Positions 35,382 to 44,229 of a DNA stretch of 64,000 bases are shown piece after piece; the first letter of the stretch is position 1; every line of letters begins with the position of its first letter. The notes under the pieces are model-generated. The model was given only the letters and a program-made list of their open reading frames with translations, made no database searches and had not been told where the DNA came from. This stretch comes from Alphaproteobacteria bacterium (GTDB lineage Bacteria > Myxococcota_A > UBA796 > CAJQPC01): contig JACKEV010000008.1 of the NCBI GenBank assembly GCA_020632795.1, forward strand, positions 620,001-684,000, written 5' to 3'. The position numbers were made by a program, and so were the translations under genes.

Positions 35382-36224
35382 ATGTTGTCGCTCGTTTCCT
35401 TGTTGCTCTTCGCCGCCCCCGAGGCCCGGGCCTACGTCGACCCCGCCTGCGAGGGTCAGACCCAGGCCCTCGACGATCAGGGGCAGCAGGACTTCCTGCT
35501 GAACTTCTTCGCCCTGGCCACCACCTTCTCGCCGCTGCACGGCCCGGTGCCCCACGAGCCCGGCCACGGCTCCATCGGCCTGCGGGTGTCGGTCATCCCG
35601 CCGCTGAGCTGTGAGCGCCGGCTCGTGCTGGACTCCACCAAGACCGAGGACACCAACAAGGCGCCGGTCGCGCCGCAGCCCACCCTGACCTTCGCCTTCC
35701 CCAAGCTGGGCCCGGCGGTGGTCTATGGCGGCGTGGGCTACGTGCCGCCGGTGACGGTGTTCGGCACCCGCAACGTCATCATGTCCGGCGAGGTCGGGGT
35801 GGGCTTCCCCCTGGAGAACGGCCTGGAGCTGGGCGCGCGCTACCACGCCACCCTCATGAAGACCATCGCCGAGATCGCGACCCCGTTCGTGGAGGGCGAC
35901 CCGGCCTACGATGACTTCTTCTCGGGCTCCACCCTCGGGTTCGACCTGATGGCCGGCTACAACGTCAAGGGCGTCAAGCCCTACGTGGCGGTGGGCGTGC
36001 TGGACGCCTCGACCTTCTTCCTGGTCGGCGACGACATCTACATCGGCGAGTCCACCACGCCCTTCCTGGGTCTGGCCACCTCGGTCGGGGCCCAGACCCT
36101 GCTGCTGAACGACCGGCTGAACCTGGCCGCCGAGTTCTACACCGCCTACGACGCGATCCCGCCGATCCAGGAGTCCGAGGGGCGGATCTTCACCGGGCGG
36201 GCGCGGGTGGGGTTCGAGTTCTGA
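35382..36224 (+). CDS. outer-membrane beta-barrel-like protein
   Basis: A 280-residue exported protein with signal peptide LLFAAPEARA. The mature chain shows alternating-residue amphipathic strands: TLTFAFPKLGPAVVYGGVGY, VIMSGEVGVGFPL, GLELGARYHATLMK, SYNVKGVKPYVAVG-type and TPFLGLATSVGAQTLLL. It ends with RIFTGRARVGFEF, whose last residue is Phe, as expected of outer-membrane barrels. It follows the diheme lipoprotein after 27 bases on the same strand, so they may be cotranscribed. Transport or structural role unknown. Confidence 0.75.
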   Translation: MLSLVSLLLFAAPEARAYVDPACEGQTQALDDQGQQDFLLNFFALATTFSPLHGPVPHEPGHGSIGLRVSVIPPLSCERRLVLDSTKTEDTNKAPVAPQPTLTFAFPKLGPAVVYGGVGYVPPVTVFGTRNVIMSGEVGVGFPLENGLELGARYHATLMKTIAEIATPFVEGDPAYDDFFSGSTLGFDLMAGYNVKGVKPYVAVGVLDASTFFLVGDDIYIGESTTPFLGLATSVGAQTLLLNDRLNLAAEFYTAYDAIPPIQESEGRIFTGRARVGFEF

Positions 36225-36285
36225 CGGTCCCGTGGGGCCGGACCTGGAGGCGACGGGATATGAGCCTGACCCTCCAGGAGGCCAT

Positions 36286-37269
36286 ATGAAAGCAGCGATC
36301 ACGGGCGCCACCGGGCTGGTCGGCGCGAACCTGGCCGTCGCGCTGGCGGAGCGCGGCCACGTCGTGCGCTGCACGCGGCGTTCGTCCAGCAGGATCGACC
36401 ACCTCGCGGCGTTCGGCTTCGAATGGGCCGAGGCAGACCTGCGGGACGCCGACGCACTCACCCGTGCCTTCGAGGGCTGTGAGGCGGTGTTCCACTGCGC
36501 GGCGGTCGTCGACATCCACCCCAAGCCCACCCCGCTGATGCAGGCGGTGAACGTCGGGGGTACGGCCAACGTGCTCCAGGCCGTGCGCGCGGCGGGGGTG
36601 CGGCGGCTGGTCCACTGCTCCAGCGTGGTGACCGTCGGGGTCTCCGAGGACGGCCGCCCGGTGGACGAGACCGCGCCGTTCAACCACGACCGCTTCGGGC
36701 TCGACGACGGCTACGTGCTCACCAAGCGGGAGGCCGAGGCGCTGGTCCTGGCCGCCGAGGACGTCGACGCGGTCGTCATCAACCCGACCTACATGTTCGG
36801 GCCCTACGACGCCCGGCCCAGCTCCGGGCGCATGATCGTGGAGATCGCCCAGGGTCGGATCCCGTTCTCCAGCAGCGGGGTGAACAACTTCGTGGACGTC
36901 CGCGCGGTGGCCGCCGGGGCGGTGGCCGCCTTCGAGCGGGGTCGGCGCGGGGAGCGCTACATCCTGGGCGACGCGGACATGCGCTACGACGAGGTCATGG
37001 CGTTGATCGCCGAGGTGCTGGGCGTGCGGGGCCCCCGCGCGGTGTGCCCGTCGTGGCTGGCGGGCGCCGCGGGCCTCGCCGGGGACCTGGCGTGGCGGCT
37101 GACCGGCAAGGAGCCGATGATCCACGGCAACACCGTGCGCTGGGGCTACGCCCAGGGCGCTCGCTACGACAGCGCCAAGGCCATCGCCGAGCTGGGCTAC
37201 GCCCCCGGGGCGGTGCGCGAGGGGGTGGCGGCGGCGGTGGCCTGGTTCCGCCAGGTGGGCATGATCTGA
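36286..37269 (+). CDS. NAD-dependent epimerase/dehydratase (extended SDR)
   Basis: A 327-residue extended short-chain dehydrogenase. The Rossmann motif is AAITGATGLVGANLA (TGxxGxxG). VFHCAAVVDIHPKPT follows, with NVGGTANVLQAVRAAGVRRL and SSVVTVG. The catalytic pair is YVLTK, and INPTYMFGPYDA follows. The C-terminal third binds the substrate. AGGAGG lies close upstream of ATG 36286. It acts on a nucleotide sugar, sterol or flavonol-type substrate; the dihydroflavonol-reductase-like group fits the motif order best. The 3' end overlaps the convergent sulfotransferase-like gene by 73 bases. Confidence 0.85.
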   Translation: MKAAITGATGLVGANLAVALAERGHVVRCTRRSSSRIDHLAAFGFEWAEADLRDADALTRAFEGCEAVFHCAAVVDIHPKPTPLMQAVNVGGTANVLQAVRAAGVRRLVHCSSVVTVGVSEDGRPVDETAPFNHDRFGLDDGYVLTKREAEALVLAAEDVDAVVINPTYMFGPYDARPSSGRMIVEIAQGRIPFSSSGVNNFVDVRAVAAGAVAAFERGRRGERYILGDADMRYDEVMALIAEVLGVRGPRAVCPSWLAGAAGLAGDLAWRLTGKEPMIHGNTVRWGYAQGARYDSAKAIAELGYAPGAVREGVAAAVAWFRQVGMI

Positions 37270-38534
37270 TCCACGTCGTCGAAGATGTCGGCGTGCTCGG
37301 GCCACTGCGCCCGCATCCTGGCGCGCTCCGAGGGGGCGACGACGTAGGACCAGAGCGGGTTGTGGGTCTCCACGGTGCCGACGGAGGCCGGGACGGCGAG
37401 CATGGCAAGGGCCTGCTCGGGGGAGGTGGGCCCCACGCTGCAGGGGTGGAACAGGAAGTCGATCCAGTCGGGCAGGTTCGCGCGCACGACAGCCCGGGCC
37501 GCCGCGGAGAGCTGCGACAGCGGAACGGTGGGGCGGGAGGGGGCCCGGAACGTGGTGCTGGCCAGGGCTTCGCCGTACCAGACCTCGCCCGCCTTGGAGC
37601 GGATCCCCATCGTGCGGGAGGCCCGCGCGTCGCTCCACCCGGTCTTCTGGAGGGAGCGGAGGCCGGCCCGCGCCGCGAGGGTGGAGACGCCCGCGCCGGC
37701 CTGGAGGGTGGTGGCGTCCACCACAACGACCCGCTCGGGGTCCTGCGCGAGCAGCGCCTTCATGCGCCTCCAGCACGCCCCCAGGAAGCCGAGGGGATCA
37801 TTCGTCATCCGCTCCCGTGGGCCCGTGCACCAGGCCTCCGGCACCACGGGGTAGACCGCCTCCCACAGCCCGTCCAGGGGCGTGAAGTCCTGATGGGCGT
37901 CGATGTGGGCCTCCAGGGTGGCCCAGTCCGTGTGGCCGCGCTCGGCGGCGTGGCGATCCAGCAGCGCGTCGGCCACGGGGACCAGCTCGGGACGGATGGA
38001 CGGAAACGTGCCTGCCGGGTGGAGCCGCTCGACCGGCGCGAGGCCGTAGCGTCGGGCCAGATCGTGGCCCCGCGGCCCGATCAACGCGTGCGCGACGGCG
38101 CGGTGCAGGGAGCTGGCGTGTCGCCCCTGACTGGTGTCCACGCTCAGGCTCTGCAGCCGCAGCAGCGAGGCGCAGGTCAGCAGCGGGTCGCGCACCACCA
38201 ACACCCACGCATGAACCAGCGGGCGGAGGCGTTCGAGCTGGTCCGGGTTCAGCGCAGCGGCGTGCTCCTTGGCGTAGACGATCAGCGGCTCGTCTTCCGA
38301 AAGTTCGTGCTCATCGATATCAGCGCGGAGCCTCTCGAAGAGCTGGGGGGAGTCGCGGTCGTCCAACTCCAGCGCGTAGGACCGGGTGGTGATGTCCGCG
38401 CCGGTGCCGGCCAGGCGGGCGATGGCGTTGGAGGAGGAGCGGGGGCGCGAGAGCTGGACGACCAGCCGCAGCGCACCGTCCGCGGTGAGGGCGCCGAGGT
38501 GCCGCTCGGCGTCGGAGGAGGAGCTGTGGGTCAT
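37197..38534 (-). CDS. sulfotransferase-like P-loop protein
   Basis: A 445-residue protein starting MTHSSSSDAERHLGAL. The N-terminal P-loop-like segment is LRLVVQLSRPRSSSNAIARL, matching the sulfotransferase 5'-PSB site. VLVVRDPLLTCASLLRLQSL matches the 3'-PB site. The rest, including a segment WAGE-free helical core and the tail WRNQATAAATPSRT, is novel to me. It is longer than usual sulfotransferases (about 300). It is divergent from a second one at 38642 with 107 bases between, and convergent with the SDR gene. Activity is likely PAPS-dependent, but the acceptor is unknown. Confidence 0.65.
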   Translation of the reverse strand: MTHSSSSDAERHLGALTADGALRLVVQLSRPRSSSNAIARLAGTGADITTRSYALELDDRDSPQLFERLRADIDEHELSEDEPLIVYAKEHAAALNPDQLERLRPLVHAWVLVVRDPLLTCASLLRLQSLSVDTSQGRHASSLHRAVAHALIGPRGHDLARRYGLAPVERLHPAGTFPSIRPELVPVADALLDRHAAERGHTDWATLEAHIDAHQDFTPLDGLWEAVYPVVPEAWCTGPRERMTNDPLGFLGACWRRMKALLAQDPERVVVVDATTLQAGAGVSTLAARAGLRSLQKTGWSDARASRTMGIRSKAGEVWYGEALASTTFRAPSRPTVPLSQLSAAARAVVRANLPDWIDFLFHPCSVGPTSPEQALAMLAVPASVGTVETHNPLWSYVVAPSERARMRAQWPEHADIFDDVDQIMPTWRNQATAAATPSRTAPGA

Positions 38535-38641
38535 CGTCAAGATGTATTTCGTGCCCAAGCTCCTGTCGCGGTCTGAAGCAAGTGGTGTTCGCGGGCACAA
38601 GGACATAGGATCGGGTCGATCGCGAGGACCATCCAACGACC

Positions 38642-39565
38642 ATGCCGACACCGCAGCACGGGCTCTCCAGCCTGATCGGGCTCCTCTCCAACCCGGACCC
38701 GGACGCGCTCCGATCGTTGATCCTCCCACCGGCGCCGCGGGGTGTGGAGGCCTGCCAGCCCGCGCCGGCCTCGTGGGGGGCGCTTCAGGATGGCCTGGTG
38801 GACTCCGCGCGCGCGGGGCTGCTCGGGCCGGGCGGGCCGAAGCGGGTGGTGCTCCTGATCGGCTGCTCCCGCAGCGGGAGCACGGTGATGATGCGCCTGT
38901 TCGGGGCGGCCGGGCTCAAGGTCTTCAACCAGCCCCTCAAGAACGCCCTCCGGCATCGGCTCGTGGGGCTGCGCTACGACTGGCGCGCGCCGCCGGACCT
39001 GCCGGTGCTGGTCATCAAGTCGACCCTGGGGCAGTTCGTCCCGGCGGAGTGCCTGTTTGACCCCATCGGGGCGATCCTGGCGGCCGGGCTGCCGCCTGAG
39101 CAGCTCCGGATCGTCGAGCTGGAGCGGGAGCCCGCGGCGGCCCTGGCCTCCTGGCGGGAGTGCTGGGGGGACAGGCTGGACGCGGGGGTGCTGGAGGAGC
39201 ACTTCGTGCTGGCCTCCTTGAACCTGCGCCGCGTGGTCGACCAGGCGGCCAGGCTCGGGGTCGGCGTGGAGCGGCACGCCCTCCGTCTCCACGACGCGCC
39301 GGCCGTGCACATCGCGCGGCTCTTCGACGCGCTGGGGTTGGGGGCGTACTACCACCCCGGCGTGCTGGAGGGCTGGCCGCCGCTGCGCAGCCCGGCCTCC
39401 AACATCCTGACCTGGCCGGAGCCTGTGCCCTACCGGACAGAGCGGCCGCTGCACAGCGAGACCGACCGGCTGATGCCCCAGGACGCACACCCCTCGCCCC
39501 CTCTGCCGGCGTGGGTCGCCGACGCGCTGGGCCTCGACCCCGTGCAACGGGAGCCCGCCGCGTAG
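38642..39565 (+). CDS. sulfotransferase-like P-loop protein
   Basis: A 307-residue protein with LLIGCSRSGSTVMMRLFGAA as the nucleotide (PAPS) loop. LRIVELEREPAAALASWREC occupies the place of the 3'-phosphate site, but the usual RDP is replaced by EREP, so binding may be altered. A helical middle and TWPEPVPYRTERPLHSE follow. It is divergent from the 445-residue relative and 9 bases before a sulfatase-family gene on the same strand, which fits an operon handling sulfate or phosphate esters. Confidence 0.7.
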   Translation: MPTPQHGLSSLIGLLSNPDPDALRSLILPPAPRGVEACQPAPASWGALQDGLVDSARAGLLGPGGPKRVVLLIGCSRSGSTVMMRLFGAAGLKVFNQPLKNALRHRLVGLRYDWRAPPDLPVLVIKSTLGQFVPAECLFDPIGAILAAGLPPEQLRIVELEREPAAALASWRECWGDRLDAGVLEEHFVLASLNLRRVVDQAARLGVGVERHALRLHDAPAVHIARLFDALGLGAYYHPGVLEGWPPLRSPASNILTWPEPVPYRTERPLHSETDRLMPQDAHPSPPLPAWVADALGLDPVQREPAA

Positions 39566-39574
39566 AATGGCGGC

Positions 39575-40894
39575 ATGCCTGCGCTGCTGCTCCTCCTCCT
39601 CGCCTGCACCTGCTCCAGCCGGAAGCCCGACGCGCCCGACGTGGTGCTGATCCTCGTGGACACCCTGCGCGCGGACGCCCTGGGGTACGCGGGCAACCCG
39701 CGGCCCGCGACGCCGCAGATCGACGCTCTGGTGGCCGCCGAGGCGACCTGGTTCTCGCGGGCGTATGCCTGCTCGAGCTGGACACTCTCGTCCACCACCA
39801 GCCTGCTGACCGGGACCTACCCGTGGACGCACGGGGTGGTGCGCGCCGCCGACAACCCCGACCAGTTCGGCCGGCTGGGGGACGCGCTGCCCTCGGTGGC
39901 GACCACGCTGGGGCAGCGGGGGTATCGCACGGGGGCGTTCATCAACAACGCCTTCCTGGCCCCGGAGTTCGGCCTGAACCAGGGCTTCGGGACCTACGAC
40001 TACCAGGGCGCCGACCCCCGCGACCACCGCTCCGCGCAGGCGACGGTGGACGCCGCGCTCGCCTGGATCGACGCCGCGCCCACGGAGCCGGCGTTCCTGC
40101 TGGTCCACCTGATGGAGCCGCACTTCGACTACGCGCCCCCGGCCACCCACGCGGGGATGTTCTCCGCCGGGCTCCCCCACGCGCTGCCCGGGCCGCCGTT
40201 CGGAGACCAGCAGATGGTGCGCTGGCTGAACCGGATCGACGTCCCGTCTGTGTCGGATCAGGCGTATGTGCGGGCGGTGTACGACGAGGAGGTCCGGGTC
40301 GTGGACGACGCGGTGGCGGCGCTTGTGGCGGGCCTCCGGGCGCGGGGCCGGTGGGCGGACGCGACGGCGGTGTTCACCGCGGACCACGGGGAGGAGTTCT
40401 GGGACTACGGGGGCTTTGAACATGGGCACACCACACGGTCGGCGGTCACCCGGGTCCCGCTGTGGGTCAAGGCGCCGGGCGTCCCGGCGGGGCGGAACGA
40501 CAGCGTGGTGGACCACGTCGCGGTGCACGCGCTGCTGACCACGGGCGGCGGCCCGGTGCGGGCGCTGGCCGAGCAGGGGACCCTCGACCCGGACCGTGTC
40601 GCGTTCACCCAGGACATCCTGTACGGTCCGCAGCAGGTGGGGGCGGTGGACCGGGACCGGCGCCTGCTGGTGCACCTCGACACCGGGACGGCTGAATTGT
40701 GGGGCCTGGACGCGGAGGGCCGCGAGGTCGAGGCGCTGCACCTGGACCCGGCCCGCCGCGCCGAGGGGCAGGGCCTGGTGGACGCGCTGACGGCGCAGCG
40801 GGGCGGCTGGGCGCCGACGCCCGCGCGGAACCCGAGGCTGGTGGAGGACGCGGAGACGTTCGAGAAGTTGAGGGAGTTGGGGTATCTGGAGTGA
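39575..40894 (+). CDS. sulfatase/alkaline phosphatase superfamily lipoprotein without the formylglycine Cys
   Basis: A 439-residue predicted lipoprotein (MPALLLLLLACTC). It has the family core: VVLILVDTLRADALG (first metal site), SSWTLSSTTSLLTGTYPW, FINNAFLAPEFGLNQGF, FLLVHLMEPHFDY, ATAVFTADHGEEFWDYG (DHG site) and EHGHTTRSAVTRVPL. In the nucleophile block CxPxR of classical sulfatases is replaced by T-L-S-S-T, so a Thr would be the nucleophile. That pattern occurs in phosphotransferase-type members. It may act on sulfate, phosphate or phospholipid head groups outside the cell. It follows the sulfotransferase-like gene closely. Confidence 0.8.
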   Translation: MPALLLLLLACTCSSRKPDAPDVVLILVDTLRADALGYAGNPRPATPQIDALVAAEATWFSRAYACSSWTLSSTTSLLTGTYPWTHGVVRAADNPDQFGRLGDALPSVATTLGQRGYRTGAFINNAFLAPEFGLNQGFGTYDYQGADPRDHRSAQATVDAALAWIDAAPTEPAFLLVHLMEPHFDYAPPATHAGMFSAGLPHALPGPPFGDQQMVRWLNRIDVPSVSDQAYVRAVYDEEVRVVDDAVAALVAGLRARGRWADATAVFTADHGEEFWDYGGFEHGHTTRSAVTRVPLWVKAPGVPAGRNDSVVDHVAVHALLTTGGGPVRALAEQGTLDPDRVAFTQDILYGPQQVGAVDRDRRLLVHLDTGTAELWGLDAEGREVEALHLDPARRAEGQGLVDALTAQRGGWAPTPARNPRLVEDAETFEKLRELGYLE

Positions 40895-40921
40895 CCGAGG
40901 AAGCGGGCTGAGCACCCCGGG

Positions 40922-41869
40922 TCAGCGTCCCCCCGGGAGCCACTCGACACGGATCCGCCCCCGCCCGGCGCTGGCCTGGCGTCCGATCCCGAGCACCTCG
41001 GCGGCCGCCAGCAGGTCCGCCAGCTCTGCAGCGGCGGGGCCGATCTCCAGCGTCCCCATCCACCCGGACAGGTCCAGCCGGCGCTGGTGCCGGGGGGCCC
41101 AGCGCGTGGCCCGCACCCAGCGGGTCTCCAGCCAGCGACCCGCCCCCTCCGTGGGCCACCAGCGCTCCACGCGAACCCCCTGCGCATGCGCGACGGCCCG
41201 AACCCGCCGGACCGCCGCTTGCAGCAGATCCTCCACCGAGGGCGGCGCCGCGCGGGTCAGCCCGCGCCAGGTGGTGGGGCTGAGCAGGTGGACCCGGGCG
41301 CCGACCGGGGCCTGGGGGAGGCAGCCGAAGCGCCCGAGGTGCCCCGGAGCCGGCCAGATGCCGGTCTGTATCTCATCCCGAACCACCTGCGCGGCCGCGC
41401 CGGTCCCCTCGACCACCACCTGGCGGACGTGGTGGGGGATCCGGTCTCTTCCCAGGCCGGCCGCCGCCATGTGGTGCAGCGCCTCCAGCACGAGGCCCGG
41501 TCGCGGGACGTCCCCGAGCAACCAGAAGGTGAGCTGGACCCCGTGCTCGGTTGCCCGCACCCGGTGCGGGACAAGCGGCCGGACCGGGCTGCCCCCCAGG
41601 CGTCCGGGATCGTACCAGGTGGTCACCGGGCAGGAGCCCTGACGCGGGCACTGCGGACAGTCGGCGGTCGCCTGGGTGCAGGCCAGCGCCATCACCGCCT
41701 TGCCCATCGCCCCTCGGAGCGTGACCATCGGGTCCGGTGGCAGGCGCCAGGCGCGCGGGGCGTCCAGGTCTGCGGTGACCCGGGTGACCGCGAGCTGGTG
41801 CATCCAGGCGGGCGGGGCGATGGAGGGGGAGGGACGGAACAGGGCGGCGACCGAGGGAGAGGGGAGCAA
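40922..41869 (-). CDS. cas6: Cas6 family CRISPR RNA endoribonuclease
   Basis: A 315-residue RAMP-fold protein of the pfam10040-type Cas6. It has the LRGAMGKAVMALACTQA segment with a Cys cluster (DCPQCPRQGSCPV) that marks this subgroup and may bind a metal. The C-terminal Gly-rich RAMP loop is LGIGRQASAGRGRIRVEW. Cas6 cuts the pre-crRNA in the repeat, leaving an 8-base handle; the repeat here ends in ATTGAAAC, as expected. The start is TTG 41869 with GGAGG five bases upstream. It is divergent from the RT-primase/cas1/cas2 operon, 146 bases apart, so both may share a control region. Confidence 0.85.
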   Translation of the reverse strand: MLPSPSVAALFRPSPSIAPPAWMHQLAVTRVTADLDAPRAWRLPPDPMVTLRGAMGKAVMALACTQATADCPQCPRQGSCPVTTWYDPGRLGGSPVRPLVPHRVRATEHGVQLTFWLLGDVPRPGLVLEALHHMAAAGLGRDRIPHHVRQVVVEGTGAAAQVVRDEIQTGIWPAPGHLGRFGCLPQAPVGARVHLLSPTTWRGLTRAAPPSVEDLLQAAVRRVRAVAHAQGVRVERWWPTEGAGRWLETRWVRATRWAPRHQRRLDLSGWMGTLEIGPAAAELADLLAAAEVLGIGRQASAGRGRIRVEWLPGGR

Positions 41870-42015
41870 GAGACCTCCAGCGAGGATCCATACATGGCGC
41901 CACCGTCCGCGTTGTGATCCCGAGGGCGCTCAGAGTAGCCGATCCCGAGAAATCGATCACAGCCGCCCCGGCCTTCGCCACGTCTGGCTCGGACAGGTTC
42001 TGACCGGGAGGTGAT

Positions 42016-44229
42016 ATGCGTCCCCTCAGCGCGGGGCTGGACCGCCGGCTTCGCCCCGAGGTGCACGGCTACCGCTCTGGACGTTCGCCGCGGACCGCCA
42101 TCGAGCAGCTCTGCGCGCGCAGCCGAGGCGCGCCCTGGCTGGAGCTGGTCCACGCGGACATCGCCGCGATGTTCGACCGCCTCCCCCACCCGCTCCTGCG
42201 CCAGGCTGCTGCGTGGGGGAGCGCGGACCCCCTCTGGCGGGTGCTCTGCGAGGCCTGGCTGCGCGCGTGGCCGACCTCGCCGGGCCGGGGCCTGCCCCAA
42301 GGAGCACCCCTCTCCCCGATGTGGGCCAACCTGGCCCTGGCCCTGGCCCTGGACCTGCACCTGGCGAGCGCCCCGGCCGCCACGCCCAGGGGCGTCGTGT
42401 CGCCTGCGCTGCGGCTCGCCGAAGCGCGGCGCACCCTCAGGAGCGCGATCGCGCGGGGCTCGCAGGAGGCAGGGCTGCAAGGAGGCCCACCCCGCCCCGA
42501 TCTCCGCGCATGGATCCGCTACGGCGACGATCTGGTGCTGCTCAGCGACGCGCGGGGCGCTGCGCCCAGGCTCCTGGCCTGGCTGGACGGGCTGGTCCGT
42601 GGGGCGGGGCTCGCCTTGTCCCCTCGCAAGACCTCCATCGCAGCGGGTCGCTCCGGCCTGCCGCTGCCCCGCCCGGTGCTGGGGGTGGGCCTCTGCTTCC
42701 GCAACGAAGGCGCGCGCTGGCGGCTCGCGCTGCGGGACGCCCCTGAGGACGCCGAGGCCTGGGCGGCGCTGGCGCGCCTGCACGAAGAGCGAGGAGACCC
42801 CGGCCGGGCTCGAGCCTGCCGGGAGCGCCTGGCCGCGCTTCAGGGAGAGGCGCTGCCTGCCGAGGCCCCTGTCGAGGCCCCCACGGCGCCCCCGCCGGGG
42901 CCCTCCGACGCCGATCTGGTGCGGTTCACCCACCTGTTCGCCGGCCGAGAGGGGGTCCACGCCCGCATGTGGCACGATCCGGGGCGGGGCACCGGCTACA
43001 GCCCCGTCCACCGGCAGCTCACCCCGGATCTGGTCCGGGCGCACCTGGAGGGCGCGCTGACCCTGGGGGTCTACCCGGTGCGACGCGACGACACCACCGC
43101 CTGGTTTGTGTTGGACCTGGACATCCGCAAGCCGGCGCTCGAGCGCGCGCGCGGGGACCTGGAGCGGACCCGGGCCTTGCAGGAGGCGGTGCACGCCGAG
43201 GGGCTGTCCCTGCTGGCCCGCGCTCGGGGGCTGGGGCTGTCCCCACTCCTGGAGGACAGCGGCTTCAAGGGGCGCCACCTGTGGTGCTTCCTGCCCGAGC
43301 CGGTCCCCGCACAGAGGGTCGTGGACCTGAGCAGGCAGCTGCGGTCCGCGCTGCGCCCCGGTCACCCGGAGCTGACCGTCGAGCTGTTCCCCAAGCAGGG
43401 CCGCGTGGCCCCGGGAGGGGTCGGAAACCTGGTGAAGCTGCCCCTGGGCATTCACTTGCGCTCCGGCCGCCGCGCGGTGCTGCTGGATGACGACGGCGCG
43501 CCGCTGGCGGATCCCTTCGCCCGGCTCCGGGCGGTCGAGCGTCGGCCGCTGCCGGATCTGGAGGGGGTGATGCCTGCGCCGATGGTCGCCCCGGAGGATC
43601 CCCCGAAGCCGTCAGCGCCCGCGCCCGTGGAGGCCCCCGACTGGACCGAGGCGGACTTCGAGACCTCGCCCCAGGTGAGCGCGGTGCTGCGGGGCTGCGC
43701 GCCCTTGCGCGCGGTGGTCGACGGCACGGTGACGGAGCGCAGCCTGGACAGCGCGGGGGTGCTGGCGCTGACCCACACCCTGGGGCACCTGGGGGACGGG
43801 GCGCGGGCGTGCAACTACCTGTTCGAGCGGATCCCCGGCTTCCCCGCCGAGTCGCGGATCGGGGCGCCCTTGCGGGGCAACCCGGTGAGCTGCGCGAAGC
43901 TGCGGCGCCGGCTCCCCGAGGTGGTGAGCCGGGTGCCCTGCGACTGCACCTTCCCCGAAGCCCCGGGCCACTACGCCCACCCCCTGCGCCACCTGGAGGA
44001 CGTGCCCGATCCGGAGCCGCGAGCGCGCAGCCTGGACGCGCTGCTGGACGCCTACGTGGTCCAGCAGCAGCGCATCACGGCGCTGGAGGCCGAGCTGGAC
44101 GGGCTGCGCGGGGCGGTGGTCGCGGCCCTGGAGCGGGTGCCCGGCGGGCGGTGGCCCTACCAGGGCGGGGCGTGGTGCCTGGAGCAGGAGGGGGGCCTGC
44201 CGGTGCTGCGCTGGGAGCCGTCGCCATGA
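42016..44229 (+). CDS. CRISPR-associated reverse transcriptase fused to an archaeo-eukaryotic primase-type polymerase
   Basis: A 737-residue fusion. Residues about 1-225 are a reverse transcriptase resembling group II intron/CRISPR RTs: ELVHADIAAMFDRLPH (motif A, Asp48), RGLPQGAPLSPMWANL (motif B), WIRYGDDLVLLS (YGDD 169-172) and LALSPRKTSIA (motif D, Lys205). Residues about 240-285 form a TPR-like linker. Residues about 298-505 are an AEP primase-polymerase of the TOTE/CAPP type: WFVLDLDIRK (Asp367, Asp369), EDSGFKGRHLWCFLPE (His421) and VELFPKQGR/GNLVKLPLG. Residues 550-660 have Cys561, 626, 642 and 644, an Fe-S-like or PriCT-like set. A coiled coil ends the chain. GGGAGGTGAT precedes ATG 42016. 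The cas1 gene overlaps it by 4 bases, so it is an adaptation protein probably making cDNA from RNA. Confidence 0.88.
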   Translation: MRPLSAGLDRRLRPEVHGYRSGRSPRTAIEQLCARSRGAPWLELVHADIAAMFDRLPHPLLRQAAAWGSADPLWRVLCEAWLRAWPTSPGRGLPQGAPLSPMWANLALALALDLHLASAPAATPRGVVSPALRLAEARRTLRSAIARGSQEAGLQGGPPRPDLRAWIRYGDDLVLLSDARGAAPRLLAWLDGLVRGAGLALSPRKTSIAAGRSGLPLPRPVLGVGLCFRNEGARWRLALRDAPEDAEAWAALARLHEERGDPGRARACRERLAALQGEALPAEAPVEAPTAPPPGPSDADLVRFTHLFAGREGVHARMWHDPGRGTGYSPVHRQLTPDLVRAHLEGALTLGVYPVRRDDTTAWFVLDLDIRKPALERARGDLERTRALQEAVHAEGLSLLARARGLGLSPLLEDSGFKGRHLWCFLPEPVPAQRVVDLSRQLRSALRPGHPELTVELFPKQGRVAPGGVGNLVKLPLGIHLRSGRRAVLLDDDGAPLADPFARLRAVERRPLPDLEGVMPAPMVAPEDPPKPSAPAPVEAPDWTEADFETSPQVSAVLRGCAPLRAVVDGTVTERSLDSAGVLALTHTLGHLGDGARACNYLFERIPGFPAESRIGAPLRGNPVSCAKLRRRLPEVVSRVPCDCTFPEAPGHYAHPLRHLEDVPDPEPRARSLDALLDAYVVQQQRITALEAELDGLRGAVVAALERVPGGRWPYQGGAWCLEQEGGLPVLRWEPSP

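Noticed and set aside
41870..42015. A possible small RNA (tracr-like) between cas6 and the RT-primase gene
   Set aside because: No match to the repeat and no convincing stem-loop was seen; it is more simply a divergent promoter region with a GATCCCGAG direct repeat.
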